Shown here: one piece after another, positions 35,228 to 45,029 of the stretch | Numbering within the stretch: the stretch's first letter is position 1 | Layout: every line of letters starts with the position of its first letter | Assembly: GCA_030673895.1 (NCBI GenBank) | Contig: JAUTCR010000044.1 | Span: 1 to 64,000 of the forward strand | Origin: Verrucomicrobiota bacterium JB023 | GTDB lineage: Bacteria; Verrucomicrobiota; Verrucomicrobiia; Verrucomicrobiales; Akkermansiaceae | DNA length: 64,000 bases | Direction: 5' to 3' | Made by a program: the position numbers and the translations under genes | Notes under the pieces: generated by a model | Told to the model about the DNA's origin: nothing | What the model saw: the letters and a program-made list of their open reading frames with translations, nothing else | Databases searched by the model: none

Positions 35228-37128
35228 TCAAGGGAAAGGCTCGAAGAGCTGTGAAAGGGTCTCTGAATCAATAGTCAGTTTCGAGGTTTCTTTGGAGAGC
35301 AGGGATTTGACCAGTTTGGCTTTCCGCTTCCGGAGGGTGAAGATATGGTCTTCGATGGAGCCTTGGCAGATGAGTTTGTGAACGAAGACGGGCTTGGTTT
35401 GTCCGATGCGGTGAGCCCGGTCGGTGGCTTGGTTCTCGGCTGCAGGGTTCCACCACGGGTCATAGTGAACGACGGTGTCGGCTGCGGTCAGGGTGAGGCC
35501 AGTTCCGCCCGCTTTGAGGGAAATGAGGAAGAGAGGAAATTTCCCTGTCTGGAAGCTTTTTACCAAGGCGGAGCGGTTCTTCGTTTGGCCAGTGAGTTTA
35601 AGATGGGGAATATTTTTGGTCTGGACATTATTTTCGATCAGTTTGAGGACGGATGTGAACTGGGAGAAGAGGAGGATGCGACGACCTTCTTCAACTAGTC
35701 CGGGCAGAAGCTCTTCGGTGAGGAAGGTCATCTTGCTGGCAGTCCTAACCTTCTTGGCAGACTCCGTTTTGAGGAGAGAGGGGTGGCAGCAGATTTGGCG
35801 GAGCTTGAGCAGGGCGTCGAGAATGATGATTTGGGACTTGGCAATCCCTTTGGCCGCCAACGCGTCCCGCACACGCTTGTCCATGGCGGCACGCACGGAT
35901 TCGTAAAGGTCGCTCTCTTTCTTGCTCAGTGAGATGTGGTGCAGCAATTCGGTCTTGGGTGGAAGGTCTCGGGCGACTTCATCCTTGGTGCGGCGGAGAA
36001 GGAGTGGGGACACCCGGCGATTGAGGATCTTCTGAACTCCGGTGTCCTGATGACGCTCGATGGGGCGGCGGAAGTTCGTAGAAAAGGAATTTTCGTCACC
36101 TAGGTAGCCAGGCATAGTGAAGCGCATAAGGGACCAAAGCTCGCCAAGATGATTCTCCATCGGTGTGCCGGAGAGGCAAAAACGGTGCTCACTTTTTAGC
36201 TGGCAGGCGACCTGGGCAGCATTGGTTTTCGGATTTTTGATGTATTGGGCTTCGTCGAGAATAATGGTTTTCCATTCTTGCTTGAGCAAGACTTCCCGGT
36301 CGCGATGGAGGAGGGGATAGGAGGTAAGGACGAGATGCTGATCGGGAATTTGGGAGAAAAGGAGACTCCGCCCAGCTCCTTGCAGAAGGAGGGTCTTGAT
36401 GCTGGGGGTGAAGCGCTCGGCCTCTAGCTCCCAATTCGCGATAACGGAAGTGGGGGCCACGATGAGCGAGGGGAGGGCGTCTTGGTCCTGGCGGGGTAGG
36501 GTCGCAAGATAGGCGAGGGTTTGCACGTTCTTTCCGAGGCCCATATCGTCTGCGAGGATACCATTGAGATGGTGGGAGGAGAGAAAGTGAAGCCAGCGAA
36601 AACCATCTAACTGGTAGGGGCGGAGGGTTGCTTCGAAGGAGCTGGGAGGAGAGACTTTCGGCAGCTCGGTAATCGATGAGAGTGTTTTACCAAGCCGGGC
36701 CAGGGCCTTGGTGGTCTGATTTTTGTTGATCTCAAGCTCGTTCGCGAGTGAGGCGGCAGCAAGTCGGTCAATACGCAGATTTCCGCTTCTTTCAAATTGG
36801 CTAATAAGGCGACTGCGTGTTTGCAGTCCTGCTCCACTGGGCAAGTACATTCCGTGGAAACAATTTGAAAATGTAAGCCCCGTTTCCGAGTCGAACAGAA
36901 GAGGACTTCTGTCCGATAGGTGTCCGTTCCCTTGACCTTACCGATGAGGTTGTATTCACCCTCTCCCTCAATCGTGAGCGAAGAGGAGGCGACAGCACCT
37001 TGGTGAGCATAACGAAGGCCCCGTCCCAATGTGGCCTGTTCGAACCATCTTTCCCACTAATCTCCTCGAATCCATTTCGAGAGGTTGGGGATCTCAGAAA
37101 CTAGTTGATGGAGTTCGTCGTCGGGCAC
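35228..37128 (-). pseudogene. Broken SWIM-zinc-finger / SNF2 helicase gene
   Basis: Reading from GTG 37128, 36 bp after the uvrA stop, one frame gives PDDELHQLVSEIPNLSKWIR, a TAG at 37057-37059, then ERWFEQATLGRGLRYAHQGA and a SWIM zinc finger (C-x-C ... C-x-H in ECTCPVEQDCKHAVALL). About 36740-36800 the coding frame shifts; the other frame carries the SNF2 domain (540 residues) with motifs LDEAQYIKN, SGTPMENHLGELWSL and QATDRAHRIGQ. Walker A reads DDMGLGKN instead of the usual DEMGLGKT. Family members usually have several hundred residues between the SWIM finger and the helicase; here only about 40 separate them. An early stop, a frameshift, missing middle and an altered P-loop point to decay. 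A shorter helicase could still be made from a start near 36850. Confidence 0.8.
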
Positions 37129-37164
37129 TAGTGGCAGTGGTTGTCTTACCCCTTGAGAGGTCGG

Positions 37165-40100
37165 TTAGAGTGCTGTTTTGAGAAACGGGGCGGTGCGGGA
37201 TGTTTTGGCTTTCGCGACTTGTTCAGGGGTGCCTTTGGCGACGACGGTTCCTCCGTCAGCTCCGGCCTCGGGCCCGAGGTCGAGAATGTAATCCGCCTGT
37301 GCGGCGAGATCCATGTGATGCTCAATGACGATGACGGTATGGCCCTCCTCAACGAGACGATGGAGGACATCAATCAGCTTGGCGACGTCGTCGTGGTGCA
37401 GGCCAATGGAAGGCTCCTCAATGAGATAGAGATTGGCTTGCTTGAGGCCGGAGAGTGCCGCCTTGGGGGACCGGCCCTTGATGAGCTGTGAGACCAGCTT
37501 GATGCGCTGGGCTTCGCCGCCCGACAGGGTGGGGCTGGGTTGCCCGAGTTGAAGGTAGCCCAAGCCGGTATCGGCCAGCAGGGAGAGGGTCTTGTTCAGC
37601 TTGGGGACGGCCGAGAAGAAGTCGGCAGCTTCGGCAATGGTCATCTGGAGAACATCTCCGATACTGCGCCCGTCGTAGGTGACCTCCAGAGTCGCCGGGT
37701 TGTAGCGAGCGCCGTGACAGGAATCGCAATCGATCCAAGTGGAAGGAAGAAAGTCCATCTCCAGCTTGATGCGGCCGTTGCCCTTGCACTCAGGGCACTG
37801 TCCTTCCTTGTTATTGAAGGAGAATCGACCCGCATCGAAGCCCCGCATGCGTGCTTCAGGCAATTGGGCGAAGAGTTTGCGAATCTCATCAAACAGTTTC
37901 ACATAGGTCGCGGGACAAGAGCGCGAGGTTTTGCCAATAGGAGTTTGGTCGACTTCGAAGCAGTTCTTCACCTGGTCGAATCCGGAGATGGTCTTCCAAG
38001 CCTTGTCGCTGGTGCGCTTGGTGAGCGAATCGAAGGCCGGCTTGATGCACCCGCGCATGAGGGATGACTTCCCGCAACCGGAGACACCGGTCAGCACAGT
38101 GAGGCGGGAGAGCGGAATGGCCACATTAAGGTGCTTGAGGTTGTTCGCGTGGCAGCCTTTAAGGCGCAGCCAGCCCTCGCGGGAATTCGCGGCTGGAATC
38201 TTGCGGCGCGGTGGAGGAGGAAGCTTGGTGAAGGGAGGAGGAGTGGTAATGAGCTCCCCCCCGAGGCGTCCGGCCCCGGGACCGAGGTGGATCTGATGAT
38301 CAGCACGGTCCATCGTTTCATCATCGTGCTCGACCACGAGGAGCGAGTTCCCCTTCTGCTGCAGCGCCCTGAGAGTGTCTAACAGCTTCACGTTGTCGCG
38401 TGGGTGCAGGCCGATGGTTGGCTCATCGAGGACGTAGAGGACGCCACGGAGATTCGAGCCGAGCTGGGCCGCAAGGCGGATGCGCTGAGCCTCACCGCCG
38501 GAGAGGGTATTGGCCGAACGGTCGAGGGAAAGGTAGCCGAGGCCGACTTCCCTGAGGAAGTGAAGTCGCTGGGTGAGCTCGGGCAGGATATCGCGGGAGA
38601 TGAGTCCTTCCCGCCCCGTGAACTTGAGAGAGGCGAGCAGCTCCTGCGCTTCCGTTACGGGAAGGGCGGTAATGGCGGGCAGGCTGAGCTTCTCGGTTCC
38701 GCTTGCGGACCGACCGCGTTGGCCTGCGGACCCCGGCCCCGGAAGGAAGACATTCCTTGCGACCTCATTGAGTCGGGTGCCCTCGCAGTCCGGGCAAGTT
38801 TGGAGCGCTTCGTCCTCGGCTTTGTCGAGCTTCCGATCGTATTCGATCTCGGCTTCCGCCACGGAGTTGTGGGGTGAATTATCGCGACTTTCCTTGCGGC
38901 GGCGACCAGCGGCGATGAGACCATAACCTCGGCAGGTGTGGCACCAGCCACGGGGGGAATTGAAGGAGAAATGAGCGGGATCAGGCTCCTCGAAGGAACG
39001 CCCCGTCACGGGAGAGACCCGGGCGGTGGAAAGGGTCTTGAATGCCTTCTCAGCAGTGAGGATGCGGCAAGTTCCTTTGCCAATCCGCAGCGTCTCAGAG
39101 AGCAATTTGCTTGTCTCTGCTTGACTCGTCTTGTTGGTGATTTCCGCCACCACGACATCAATGTCGTGCTCGACGAAGCGCTCGAGGCGCTGAAAGCCAG
39201 CGACCTCTTTGAACTGCTTGTCCACCAATAGTTGGGTATAGCCGTGTCGTTCGGCCCAGGTGGCAACCTCGGTGTGATAGCCCTTGCGGCCCCGGATGAC
39301 GGGAGCGAGGAGCGTGACCGGCCCCTTGCGCACTTCGCTTCGCACTGATTGGAGGATGGCGTCTTCAGTCTGAGAAACCACGGGAACTCCCGACTCCGGG
39401 CAATGCTGGATGCCGAGCTTGGCAAAGAGAAGGCGGAGAAAGTGGTAGAGCTCAGTGATGGTGGCAACGGTGGATTTGCCGCCTCCCCGGGAGACCCGTT
39501 GCTCGATGGCAACGGTGGGAGGAAGGCCGGAAATCTTATCGACGTCGGGTTTCTCGAGTTGTTCGGCAAACTGTCGAGCGTAGGGCGACATGGAATCGAG
39601 AAAGCGACGTTGGCCCTCGGCGAAGATGAGGTCGAAGGCGAGGGTGGACTTGCCGGACCCCGAGAGGCCGGTAACGATCACGAGTTCATCTCGCGGGATA
39701 TCCAGGGTGAGGTTCTTGAGATTGTGGTGCCGGGCGCCTTGGATGGTGATGGCGTTGGAGGTAGCGGGGGCGGCTTTCTTTTTTGAAGGCTTCGGCGAGG
39801 TCTCCTTGCCGGAGAGATGAGCTTTGAGATGGCGGCCCGTCAGGGTCTTGGTTTTGGCAACGTCCTGGGGCGCGCCTTCCGCGACAATTTGCCCTCCGTT
39901 GATGCCCGCCTCAGGGCCTAGGTCAATGAGGTGGTCGGCAGATTTGATCACATCAAGATTGTGCTCGATGACGAGCAGGGTGTGCCCGCTGTCGACGAGA
40001 CGTTGGAAGACGGTCGACAGCTTCTCGATATCGCCGAAGTGAAGGCCAGTGGTGGGCTCGTCGAGAATAAGCAGAGCTGGTCCGGCCGTTGTTGTCTTCT

Positions 40101-42813
40101 GACTGTCGAGCTTCGATTGGGAGAGGAGTTGGCAGAGCTTGAGGCGCTGGGATTCTCCGCCTGAGAGGGTGTTCAGAGGTTGACCGAGGCGGAGGTAGTC
40201 GAGGCCGACGTCGAGGAGAGGCTGGAGGAGGGCGGAGGCCTTGGTGAGGAGATTTTGCGCTTTCTTGGTGGACGCTTGCGGCGCGGCGTCTTTCCCAGAG
40301 GTGTTGGCCCACTCGATGAACTCGGCAATGGTGAGATCGAGAATGTCGGAGATACTGTGTTCGTCGTAGGTGTAGGCGAGGGCGGTTTGGTTGTAGCGTT
40401 TGCCTTCGCATTCCGGACAGGTGAGATAGAGATCGGAGAGGAATTGCATCTCAACCTTTTCGAACCCGTTGCCCCAGCAACGCTCGCAGCGTCCGGCGCC
40501 TGAGTTGAAGGAGAAATAGCCGGGCTTGAGGGCGGCAGCCTTGGCGTCAGGGGTGAGGGTGAAGAGCTGCCGAATCAGCTCGAAGGCTCCGAGGTAAACA
40601 GCGGGCGTGCTCTTTGGAGTTTTGGCGAGCGGGGTCTGGTCTACTAATTGGACCGAGCGGAGTGCTTTCCGGGGGTAAGTGAGGGAAGAGATGGGAGCTG
40701 GCTCATCCTGAATCTCCTGTCCCAACTGGCGGGCGAGATTGAGGTAAAGAAGGTCGTGGGCCAAGGTGGATTTTCCCGAGCCTGAGACACCCGTGAGGCA
40801 ATTAAAGACGCCCAAGGGAAGCTTTAGGGTGAGATTGCGGATGTTGTTTGCCGAGGCGCCGGCGAGGGTGAGGTGGGAGCTGGGTGCTCTATATTGTTCG
40901 GGAAGGGCGATGGTTTTCTCGCCCGAGAGGTAGGCGAGGGTGGGTGAGGAGGCGGCGCCGCTGGGAGGGCCTTGATAAATAAGATTGCCTCCGTTTTGTC
41001 CCGACTGGGGTCCAATATCCAGCAGGTGGTCGGCCTGACGCATGACGGCTTCGTCATGCTCGACCACGACGAGGGTGTTCCCTTTGTCACGGAGATTGTG
41101 CATGACCTTGGTCAGGGCATCGATATCGCGGGGGTGAAGCCCAACCGTCGGCTCATCAAGAACGAAGAGAGTTTGCGACAGGCTGGTGCCTAGGCAGGTG
41201 GTGAGGTTGACGCGGGCAATCTCGCCCCCGCTCAGGGTGCGCGCCGGCCGGTCGAGAGTGAGATAGGAGAGCCCGACCTGGAGGAGATACTGCAATCGGG
41301 AGCTGATTTCGGTCAGGATGAGGCCGAGGGTCTTGTCGGATGCCAAGAGGAGCGCGTATTGCTCCTCTGCTTGCAGGGACTGGATGAAGTCGTGCAGATC
41401 ATTGATGGGGAGGAGCCAAAGGTCGGGCAAGGTCTTGCCCTTGATTTTGAAGGCGAGAGCCTCGGGCGAGAGTCTGCGGCCCCGGCACTTCGGGCACTCG
41501 GTGTAGGAGCGGTAGCGGGCGAGGAAGACGCGGACGTGCATCTTGTAGGCTTTGGTTTCCAGCCAATCGAAAAAGCCGCGGACTCCATACCAATCGCCGC
41601 CCTGCCAGAGCTCCTCGGAGCTGCGATTACTATTTTCCCCGTAGAGCAACCATTCTTGTTGGTCGGGGGTGAGATCTTGAAAAGGTTCGTTGATGTCGAT
41701 GCCTGCTTCCGGGGCCAAGCGGAGGAGGTCGCGTTGGCATTCTTCCCCCCGTTCTCCCTGGAAGGGTTTGACACAGCCATCGGCAATGGAGAGGGAGTGA
41801 TCCGGGACAGCCTTCTTGAGGTCGATGCCAATGACGCGGCCGAATCCACGGCAGTGAGAGCAGGCGCCGAGAGGGTTATTGAAAGTGAAGAGGGCGGAGG
41901 TCGGCTCCCGGAGAGGCGACCAAGAGGTGGAGAAGTGGTGAAGAAGGGGCTCCGCAGTGGATGAATTGCTCTGCCCCTTGGGTTTCTTGTTTTGAGTTGG
42001 GTGAGTGGGTTTGTTCATCGTCCGCGCCGTGGCGTGGCCTTTGCCGAGGCGGAGGGCGGTCTCCAGGGCTTCAAAGAGGCGAGACCGATTGCGCGAACTG
42101 GCCTTAAGACGGTCTTGGATGACGTCGACGGACTTGATGCCGCCGAGGTCGAGATCGGGCGCTGGGTCATCGGTGCGGAAGATGGCGGGGTCTTCCTCTC
42201 CAGAGCCGGGGAGGAGAATGCGGAGGTATCCTTGATTCTGAAGAAATGGGAAGAGATCCGCGGCCGAAGTGTCAGCAGGGATGGGGACGGGGAAGGTGAT
42301 GAGAACCTGTTGATCGGCCTGGTTCTCAAGGACCCATTGAGTCGCGGAGGCCGGGGTATCGGGCCGAATTTCCTCGCCGGTGGCCGGATGATAGCCGATG
42401 GCGAGCCGGGGGTAGAGTAGCTTCAGGTAGTCATTGATTTCGGTGAGGGTGCCGACGGTCGAGCGTGTGGTGCGGATCTGATTTTTCTGCTCAATGGCGA
42501 TCGCCGGGGGGATGTTCTCGATCTTATCAACGACCGGCTTGTCCATGCGGTCGAAGAATTGGCGAACGTAGGGAGAGAAGGTTTCGACGTAGCGGCGCTG
42601 CCCCTCGGCGTAGAGGGTGTGGAAGGCGAGAGACGATTTACCCGAACCAGAGGGGCCGGTGATGACGGTGAGACGCCCCAGGGGAATATCGACATCGAAC
42701 CCCTTCAGATTGTGCTGGCGCACTCCCCGGACCTGGATGCTCTCGCGATCCTTGCCGGGGGGCGTTGCTTTCTTAGCGGAGGTCTTTCTCGGGGTGCGCT
42801 TTTTCTGAGCCAC
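37165..42813 (-). CDS. uvrA: Giant UvrA with four ABC ATPase modules
   Basis: 1,882 residues, about twice E. coli UvrA (940), in one frame with a GTG start. Two UvrA units are fused. Walker A motifs are at about 53-60 (GPSGSGKS), 675 (GVSGSGKS), 1045 (GLSGSGKS) and 1575 (GVSGCGKS). Signature and Walker B pairs are [18 protein letters not shown] near 523/549, [18 protein letters not shown] near 880/916, [18 protein letters not shown] near 1434/1461 and [18 protein letters not shown] near 1761/1797. The first signature and the fourth Walker B deviate. CxxC zinc fingers ([64 protein letters not shown]) are present in both units. It recognises DNA lesions in nucleotide excision repair. Same-strand neighbours are two kinases upstream (65 bp) and the SNF2 remnant downstream. 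Confidence 0.95.
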   Translation of the reverse strand: MAQKKRTPRKTSAKKATPPGKDRESIQVRGVRQHNLKGFDVDIPLGRLTVITGPSGSGKSSLAFHTLYAEGQRRYVETFSPYVRQFFDRMDKPVVDKIENIPPAIAIEQKNQIRTTRSTVGTLTEINDYLKLLYPRLAIGYHPATGEEIRPDTPASATQWVLENQADQQVLITFPVPIPADTSAADLFPFLQNQGYLRILLPGSGEEDPAIFRTDDPAPDLDLGGIKSVDVIQDRLKASSRNRSRLFEALETALRLGKGHATARTMNKPTHPTQNKKPKGQSNSSTAEPLLHHFSTSWSPLREPTSALFTFNNPLGACSHCRGFGRVIGIDLKKAVPDHSLSIADGCVKPFQGERGEECQRDLLRLAPEAGIDINEPFQDLTPDQQEWLLYGENSNRSSEELWQGGDWYGVRGFFDWLETKAYKMHVRVFLARYRSYTECPKCRGRRLSPEALAFKIKGKTLPDLWLLPINDLHDFIQSLQAEEQYALLLASDKTLGLILTEISSRLQYLLQVGLSYLTLDRPARTLSGGEIARVNLTTCLGTSLSQTLFVLDEPTVGLHPRDIDALTKVMHNLRDKGNTLVVVEHDEAVMRQADHLLDIGPQSGQNGGNLIYQGPPSGAASSPTLAYLSGEKTIALPEQYRAPSSHLTLAGASANNIRNLTLKLPLGVFNCLTGVSGSGKSTLAHDLLYLNLARQLGQEIQDEPAPISSLTYPRKALRSVQLVDQTPLAKTPKSTPAVYLGAFELIRQLFTLTPDAKAAALKPGYFSFNSGAGRCERCWGNGFEKVEMQFLSDLYLTCPECEGKRYNQTALAYTYDEHSISDILDLTIAEFIEWANTSGKDAAPQASTKKAQNLLTKASALLQPLLDVGLDYLRLGQPLNTLSGGESQRLKLCQLLSQSKLDSQKTTTAGPALLILDEPTTGLHFGDIEKLSTVFQRLVDSGHTLLVIEHNLDVIKSADHLIDLGPEAGINGGQIVAEGAPQDVAKTKTLTGRHLKAHLSGKETSPKPSKKKAAPATSNAITIQGARHHNLKNLTLDIPRDELVIVTGLSGSGKSTLAFDLIFAEGQRRFLDSMSPYARQFAEQLEKPDVDKISGLPPTVAIEQRVSRGGGKSTVATITELYHFLRLLFAKLGIQHCPESGVPVVSQTEDAILQSVRSEVRKGPVTLLAPVIRGRKGYHTEVATWAERHGYTQLLVDKQFKEVAGFQRLERFVEHDIDVVVAEITNKTSQAETSKLLSETLRIGKGTCRILTAEKAFKTLSTARVSPVTGRSFEEPDPAHFSFNSPRGWCHTCRGYGLIAAGRRRKESRDNSPHNSVAEAEIEYDRKLDKAEDEALQTCPDCEGTRLNEVARNVFLPGPGSAGQRGRSASGTEKLSLPAITALPVTEAQELLASLKFTGREGLISRDILPELTQRLHFLREVGLGYLSLDRSANTLSGGEAQRIRLAAQLGSNLRGVLYVLDEPTIGLHPRDNVKLLDTLRALQQKGNSLLVVEHDDETMDRADHQIHLGPGAGRLGGELITTPPPFTKLPPPPRRKIPAANSREGWLRLKGCHANNLKHLNVAIPLSRLTVLTGVSGCGKSSLMRGCIKPAFDSLTKRTSDKAWKTISGFDQVKNCFEVDQTPIGKTSRSCPATYVKLFDEIRKLFAQLPEARMRGFDAGRFSFNNKEGQCPECKGNGRIKLEMDFLPSTWIDCDSCHGARYNPATLEVTYDGRSIGDVLQMTIAEAADFFSAVPKLNKTLSLLADTGLGYLQLGQPSPTLSGGEAQRIKLVSQLIKGRSPKAALSGLKQANLYLIEEPSIGLHHDDVAKLIDVLHRLVEEGHTVIVIEHHMDLAAQADYILDLGPEAGADGGTVVAKGTPEQVAKAKTSRTAPFLKTAL

Positions 42814-42878
42814 CCGTAGATGTTAGCGAGGACCTTGAGGTTGGCTAATGGATATTTGCCGACTTCCCAGCCGGAGTC

Positions 42879-44981
42879 TCATTTCATCCTGACCAGAGTC
42901 CGCTTCGAGCCGCTGGCGTTCTTGGACTCCAGCACGTCGTCGGAGACGGGGTAGAGCTTGATCCAGCCCGACCCGACTTCCCAAGTGACGTGATAATGGT
43001 CGGGCCTTTCTTCCCAGTATCCCTTGGCTCTCCAGACTCCGTTGTCAGCTTTCTTGTCGGCGGTGAGGGTGAAGACAACCTGAGGCTTGGTTCCCTCAAT
43101 GGTCCACTTTCCGACGATGCTGCCGCCGGAAGGACTATCGCCGAAGCGCGGAGGCTGCAGGTCGCTGCCCTTCATAACCGCAATGAAACGCTCGATATCT
43201 CTCTTCGTTGCATCGGCTTCGCTTTGCAGGATGTCCGCATCATGGTCGCGGCCTTCTTCGCGGAGAGCTTCGACCTGCCTCTCGATACCGGTGACGTATA
43301 GGTCGCGGGGAGCCTGTAGGTCGGCCCGGAGCTTCAGATCGGTGGTGGCTTGCGCCTCGATGGCCTCGTGCAGGGCCATCTTGGTTTCTTCCGAATTGTA
43401 GGTCAGGTCACCGAGAGCCTCGGGGAGATACTCGGGCATCTTCTCAGGCAGGCGGACCTTATCGGTGAGCTCTTTGATGTAGAGCTCGAGATTGTGCTCG
43501 CGGGCTCGCTCGGTATCCCGGCTGATGTAGTCGACATTGCGCAGCACGCGCTTGCAGTCGCGCTCCAAGCCATTGATGTGCTTGAGGATGCTCTCTTGGT
43601 GCTCGTCAAAGTATCGCTTCGTCTGCGCACGTAGGGTGGTGCGGCCTTTGGCAAGGAATCCCATGTGGTCGAAGGCAGGGACTTCCGGCTCAGGCTCGGC
43701 TGGGCGAGCCGCCACCCGGGGTTGAGCCTTTTCCTCCTTTTTTGTCTCCTTGGCGGCGACTTCGATCACCTCGGGTTTTTCCGGCTCGCTGTTCTCCTCA
43801 ACTTCAGCCACTCGAGCGATCGCTGAGTCGGCCATTTCAGCAGGCTCGTCATCGACCGGCTCTACGAGAGGCGTTTCGATATCCTCCTCTTCTTCTGCTG
43901 CAGCAATGGTCTCGGAAGTGGGTGCCGCAGGCGGGGCCGTGGTCGCGATTGACGGGAGGTCATCCGTCGGTTCGATGACCACGACGGGATTTTCATTTTC
44001 AGCGTCAGCTTGTCCCGAGCCGGCTTGCTCGGCCTCTTCGTTGCCGCCCATCATGAGAAAGGCGCCCAAGCCGACCGCGCCGAGAACGAGAACCGCCACC
44101 AAGCCCATGGGGAAGCCTCCCTTCTTGCTTGATGGAAGAGAGGTGCGAGCCGCGGGACGATAAGGAGCGGCCGCTACGGCGGAGCCCGCCGGAGAGTCGA
44201 TGATGTCGTTCAGTTCAGCAGCGAATTCCTCCGCGTCCTGATGCCGCTCGTTCGGGTCAGGCTGGAGCGCCTTGGAGAGGAGATTGTCGAAGCGGCGGTC
44301 GCATTGAACGAGTTGGGAAGGATGGAAGTAAGGATCGCCGGGTAGCTGGCCGGTCAGCAATTCGTAGAGGATGACGGCGGCGGCGTAAGTGTCCGAGCGG
44401 GTATCGCCCGCGCCCTCATAAACCTCCGGGGCAGCATAGCCCGGGGTGCCATAGATGGGGCCATCGTCCTCGCCGTCCATCTGGAGGGCGAGCCCGAAGT
44501 CACCCAGACGGGGATTCGCGTCAGGACCGAGGAGAATGTTGGCCGGCTTGACGTCACGGTGAAGGATCTCGTGCTCGTGTGCGTGATGCAGCCCCCGGCA
44601 GGTAGCGGCCACGATGCGGGCGGCTTCGGTCGGGTCAATCTGCTTTCCGTAAGCGGAGTGGTAGAGGGACTTACCCTCCACATATTCCATGATGATGAAC
44701 GGCATGCCGTCGACTTCGCCGAAATCGTATACTCCGATCAGGTTGGGGTGATTCAATTTGGCCATGGCCTTCGCTTCGGCCTCGAAGGCGGAGCGGAAGG
44801 AGGGGTCGGCACCGAGTTCACGGGGGAGAATCTTGATGGCGACCTGTCGATCCAGCGATTTCTGGGTCCCGAGGTAAACGGCTCCCATGCCGCCCTCAGC
44901 GATGAAGGCGTCGATGGAATAGGCAGGGAAGAGCGGTGCAAGCTCTTCGAGAGTGGGTGCGTTGAAGCTGTGTTCGGACAT
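42879..44981 (-). CDS. Receptor-type Ser/Thr protein kinase
   Basis: 700 residues. The kinase domain spans about 21-265: glycine loop AEGGMGAVYLG, Lys50, HRDVKPANIL with Asp143, DFG at 161-163 and APE at 184-186. An Ala/Ser/Pro-rich juxtamembrane part, one membrane helix (PMGLVAVLVLGAVGLGAFLM, about 291-310), an acidic Pro/Glu-rich stalk and a helical plus beta C-terminal domain (IVGKWTIEGTKPQVVFTLTA) follow outside the membrane. All catalytic residues are present. It lies 48 bp after a paralogous kinase gene and 65 bp before uvrA on the same strand. Substrates are unknown. Confidence 0.92.
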   Translation of the reverse strand: MSEHSFNAPTLEELAPLFPAYSIDAFIAEGGMGAVYLGTQKSLDRQVAIKILPRELGADPSFRSAFEAEAKAMAKLNHPNLIGVYDFGEVDGMPFIIMEYVEGKSLYHSAYGKQIDPTEAARIVAATCRGLHHAHEHEILHRDVKPANILLGPDANPRLGDFGLALQMDGEDDGPIYGTPGYAAPEVYEGAGDTRSDTYAAAVILYELLTGQLPGDPYFHPSQLVQCDRRFDNLLSKALQPDPNERHQDAEEFAAELNDIIDSPAGSAVAAAPYRPAARTSLPSSKKGGFPMGLVAVLVLGAVGLGAFLMMGGNEEAEQAGSGQADAENENPVVVIEPTDDLPSIATTAPPAAPTSETIAAAEEEEDIETPLVEPVDDEPAEMADSAIARVAEVEENSEPEKPEVIEVAAKETKKEEKAQPRVAARPAEPEPEVPAFDHMGFLAKGRTTLRAQTKRYFDEHQESILKHINGLERDCKRVLRNVDYISRDTERAREHNLELYIKELTDKVRLPEKMPEYLPEALGDLTYNSEETKMALHEAIEAQATTDLKLRADLQAPRDLYVTGIERQVEALREEGRDHDADILQSEADATKRDIERFIAVMKGSDLQPPRFGDSPSGGSIVGKWTIEGTKPQVVFTLTADKKADNGVWRAKGYWEERPDHYHVTWEVGSGWIKLYPVSDDVLESKNASGSKRTLVRMK

Positions 44982-45029
44982 CCTTAGTGCGTTGTTGATG
45001 CGCGACGGGTGCTTCCGTCGTCGTGGTTT

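Noticed and set aside
36740-36800. Programmed frameshift between SWIM and SNF2 frames
   Set aside because: No slippery heptamer with a following structure was evident, and the TAG upstream, missing middle region and altered P-loop fit decay better.
37165-42813. Two separate uvrA genes
   Set aside because: The frame is continuous with no internal stop, and no start or spacer is visible between the two units near residue 1010; it is one fused gene.
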